Below, piece after piece: positions 6,472 to 7,898 of a stretch of 7,898 bases of DNA (positions are counted from its first letter, which is position 1; each line of letters opens with the position of its first letter). The stretch is taken from the NCBI GenBank assembly GCA_020061125.1, contig JAGUYV010000448.1, positions 1-7,898 on the forward strand, read 5' to 3'. The stretch is from a bacterium (GTDB taxonomy: Bacteria > UBP15 > UBA6099 > DSWB01). Below the pieces are notes generated by a model. The model had not been told where the DNA came from, made no database searches, and worked only from the letters and a program-made list of their open reading frames with translations. The translations under genes and the position numbers were made by a program.

Positions 6472-7452
6472 ATGAACAGACCCGGAAATCCCGCGCGGCC
6501 CTGGGGCGTTCCCCCGCACATGGACACGGACCTGCGACTGCCCCTGCCCCTGCCGGAAAACCTCGAACGAGATCCGCAAAAGCTCGAAGTGGCGCTCCTC
6601 GAGCGCATCAAGGAACTCAACTGCATGTACGGCATGGCCATTCTGGCCGAGCGCTATTCCGATTCCATCGAGGATTTTCTGCAAAGCCTCGTGAACATCC
6701 TGCCACCATCGTGGCAGTACCCGGACATCACCTGCGCGCGCATCATGTTCCGGGGGCAGACCTACAAGAGCCGCGATTTCCGGGCCTCACGGTGGCGGCA
6801 GTCCGCGCGCATCGCCATGTACGGAGAGCACGCGGGCGAGGTCGAGGTGTTCTACAAGCAGGAGCGGCCCGCGCATGACGAAGGCCCGTTTCTCAAGGAA
6901 GAACGCCTGCTTCTTGACGCCGTGGCCGAACAGATAGGCAAGATCGCCGCGCGCATCGCCTCGGAACGGGAACTGCGCGAACTGAACCGGCAGCTCACGG
7001 TCGAGCGCGAGGCTCTGCACGAAGCCAACCTGGCCCTGCGCGCCATCATGGCCCGCATCGAGGAGGAGAAGCTCGACATCAGCCGCAGCATTCAGGCCAA
7101 TGTGGACAAGGCCATCATGCCCGTGCTCCACGCCATGGCCCTGGAACTGCCCGAGGGGAGCAGGAAATATGTGGACATTCTGCGCTCCAGCCTCGTGGAA
7201 ATCACCTCGCCGTTCATCAACCGGCTGTCCCGCGAAGTGCTCTCGCTCACGCCCACGGAAATCCGCATCTGCGACCTCATCCGCGGCGGCATGCGCACCA
7301 AGGAAATCGCCCAAATTCAGGGCATCTCCGAAGCCACGGTGAACCGGCACCGCGAGCACATCCGCCGCAAGCTCGGCCTCGTGAACCGGGAGGTGAACCT
7401 GGCCGCGTTCCTGCAATCCGGGGAATGGAGCCGCCAGGCGCCGCGTCTCTGA
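6472..7452 (+). CDS. LuxR-type transcriptional regulator with GAF-like sensor and coiled coil
   Basis: A 326-residue DNA-binding regulator. Residues about 35-160 (from LLERIKELNCMYGMAIL through the EEERLLLDAVAEQIG-like helix) look like a GAF-type sensory domain: a start helix, a short-strand core with FRGQTYKSRDF and IAMYGEHAGEVEVFY, and a closing helix. Residues about 162-202 are a charged heptad-like helix, a likely dimer or signalling coiled coil. Residues 259-314 are a LuxR/FixJ helix-turn-helix with the typical LTPTEIRICDLI, TKEIAQIQGISEATVNRHRE and IRRKLGL. No receiver domain is present, so input is probably a ligand, redox state or partner protein. C51 and C88 are possible sensor residues. 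The start at 6472 has GGGAG eight bases upstream. It is divergent from the diaphorase operon and a plausible regulator of it. Confidence 0.85.
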   Translation: MNRPGNPARPWGVPPHMDTDLRLPLPLPENLERDPQKLEVALLERIKELNCMYGMAILAERYSDSIEDFLQSLVNILPPSWQYPDITCARIMFRGQTYKSRDFRASRWRQSARIAMYGEHAGEVEVFYKQERPAHDEGPFLKEERLLLDAVAEQIGKIAARIASERELRELNRQLTVEREALHEANLALRAIMARIEEEKLDISRSIQANVDKAIMPVLHAMALELPEGSRKYVDILRSSLVEITSPFINRLSREVLSLTPTEIRICDLIRGGMRTKEIAQIQGISEATVNRHREHIRRKLGLVNREVNLAAFLQSGEWSRQAPRL

Positions 7453-7472
7453 CCGGCCAACGCCCCGGCTGC

Positions 7473-7501
7473 TTGACAGCCCTGCGGCCCCGCAATACAA
7501 T
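7473..7501 (+). promoter_or_regulatory. Near-consensus sigma70 promoter before the methyltransferase gene
   Basis: A perfect TTGACA (7473-7478), a 17-base spacer and TACAAT (7496-7501) predict a start near 7508, about 25 bases ahead of the first candidate ATG. No clear terminator of the regulator gene precedes it. A small GGCTG/CAGCC stem (7467-7481) overlaps the -35. Confidence 0.7.
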
Positions 7502-7533
7502 CGCCCAAAACGCCGCGACAGGCCTCCGTCCCC

Positions 7534-7898
7534 ATGGAACACATCACACCGGATCACATGGAGCATGTCTCCTGCCCCCTATGCGGCGGGACCCGGCACA
7601 AGAAATTGTTCGATGCGGCGGACATCAAGCACGGCGTGAGCGGCCGGTTCTCGTTCGTGCGCTGCGCTTCGTGCCGCCTGATTTTTCAAAATCCCCGAAT
7701 CAAAAGCGAATTCCGCGATTTGATGTACACCCCGGATTATGAGCCGTACCACCACGGCCGGGGGAGCGTGCTCGACGACCCCGCGCGCCTGGCGGCCACG
7801 ATTCCCCGCTACGAGATTCTCGAAAAATACTGTGCACAACCCGGCGCTCTCCTGGATGTGGGATCCGCATCCGGGGATTTCATCGAATACGCCGCGTC
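7534..7898 (+). CDS. SAM-dependent methyltransferase with N-terminal zinc ribbon (3' end beyond window)
   Basis: An open frame of 121 codons runs off the window end. The start has two cysteine pairs, CPLCG (residues 14-18) and CASC (46-49), followed by LIFQNPR and a YTPDYEPYHHG segment. This is the pattern of the zinc-ribbon head found on many class I methyltransferases of sugar or cell-surface pathways. LLDVGSASGDFIEYAA near the end is SAM-binding motif I. The substrate cannot be told from this fragment. Two starts are possible: ATG at 7534, and ATG at 7558 with a weak GGA before it. I chose the first, which fits the upstream promoter. The gene follows the LuxR-type regulator after an 81-base gap but has its own promoter, so it may belong to an unrelated unit. 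Confidence 0.8.
   Translation, partial: MEHITPDHMEHVSCPLCGGTRHKKLFDAADIKHGVSGRFSFVRCASCRLIFQNPRIKSEFRDLMYTPDYEPYHHGRGSVLDDPARLAATIPRYEILEKYCAQPGALLDVGSASGDFIEYAA

Overview
The window looks like part of the chromosome of a GC-rich anaerobic bacterium, most likely a sulfate reducer or relative in the Desulfobacterota. That placement is an inference from the HndA/HndC-type diaphorase genes, the RAYT-type transposase remnants and the regulator style; nothing in the window fixes the taxon.

Region 1 (1-2280) is an accessory island built as a nested imperfect palindrome. Four pairs of inverted repeats lie one inside another: 1-123 with 2144-2266, 251-344 with 2008-2102, 633-691 with 1651-1709, and 775-790 with 1567-1582. 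The arms carry REP-like hairpin units and two internally deleted remnants of a REP-associated tyrosine (IS200/Y1-like) transposase. The remnants sit tail to tail. In the centre is one intact, strikingly AT-rich gene (822-1496, minus strand) for an unrecognised membrane protein with a probable PH-like cytosolic domain. The copies of GGGGCTGTTGAAAAA, or its complement, found through the arms seem to mark element edges. The left edge is cut by the window start.

Region 2 (2281-3040) is a GC-rich spacer without recognised genes, followed by a stand-alone response-regulator receiver protein (2620-3039, plus strand).

Region 3 (3153-6269, minus strand) is a compact three-gene operon: a NuoE/HndA-like [2Fe-2S] subunit, a NuoF/HndC/HydB-like NAD-FMN flavoprotein with extra Fe-S domains at both ends, and a short NuoG-like ferredoxin subunit with a cysteine-rich tail. 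Together they form the electron-input half of an NAD(P)-linked, possibly electron-bifurcating, hydrogenase or formate dehydrogenase. No catalytic subunit is present in the window.

Region 4 (6270-7452) is a divergent control region and a regulator gene. The regulator has a probable GAF-like sensor, a coiled coil and a LuxR-type helix-turn-helix. Its promoter is a near-consensus sigma70 site embedded in CCTAT repeats spaced 11 bases apart, which look like an operator. The layout suggests that the regulator controls itself and perhaps the diaphorase operon.

Region 5 (7473-7898) has a strong sigma70-like promoter and the 5' part of a methyltransferase gene with an N-terminal zinc ribbon, cut off by the window end.
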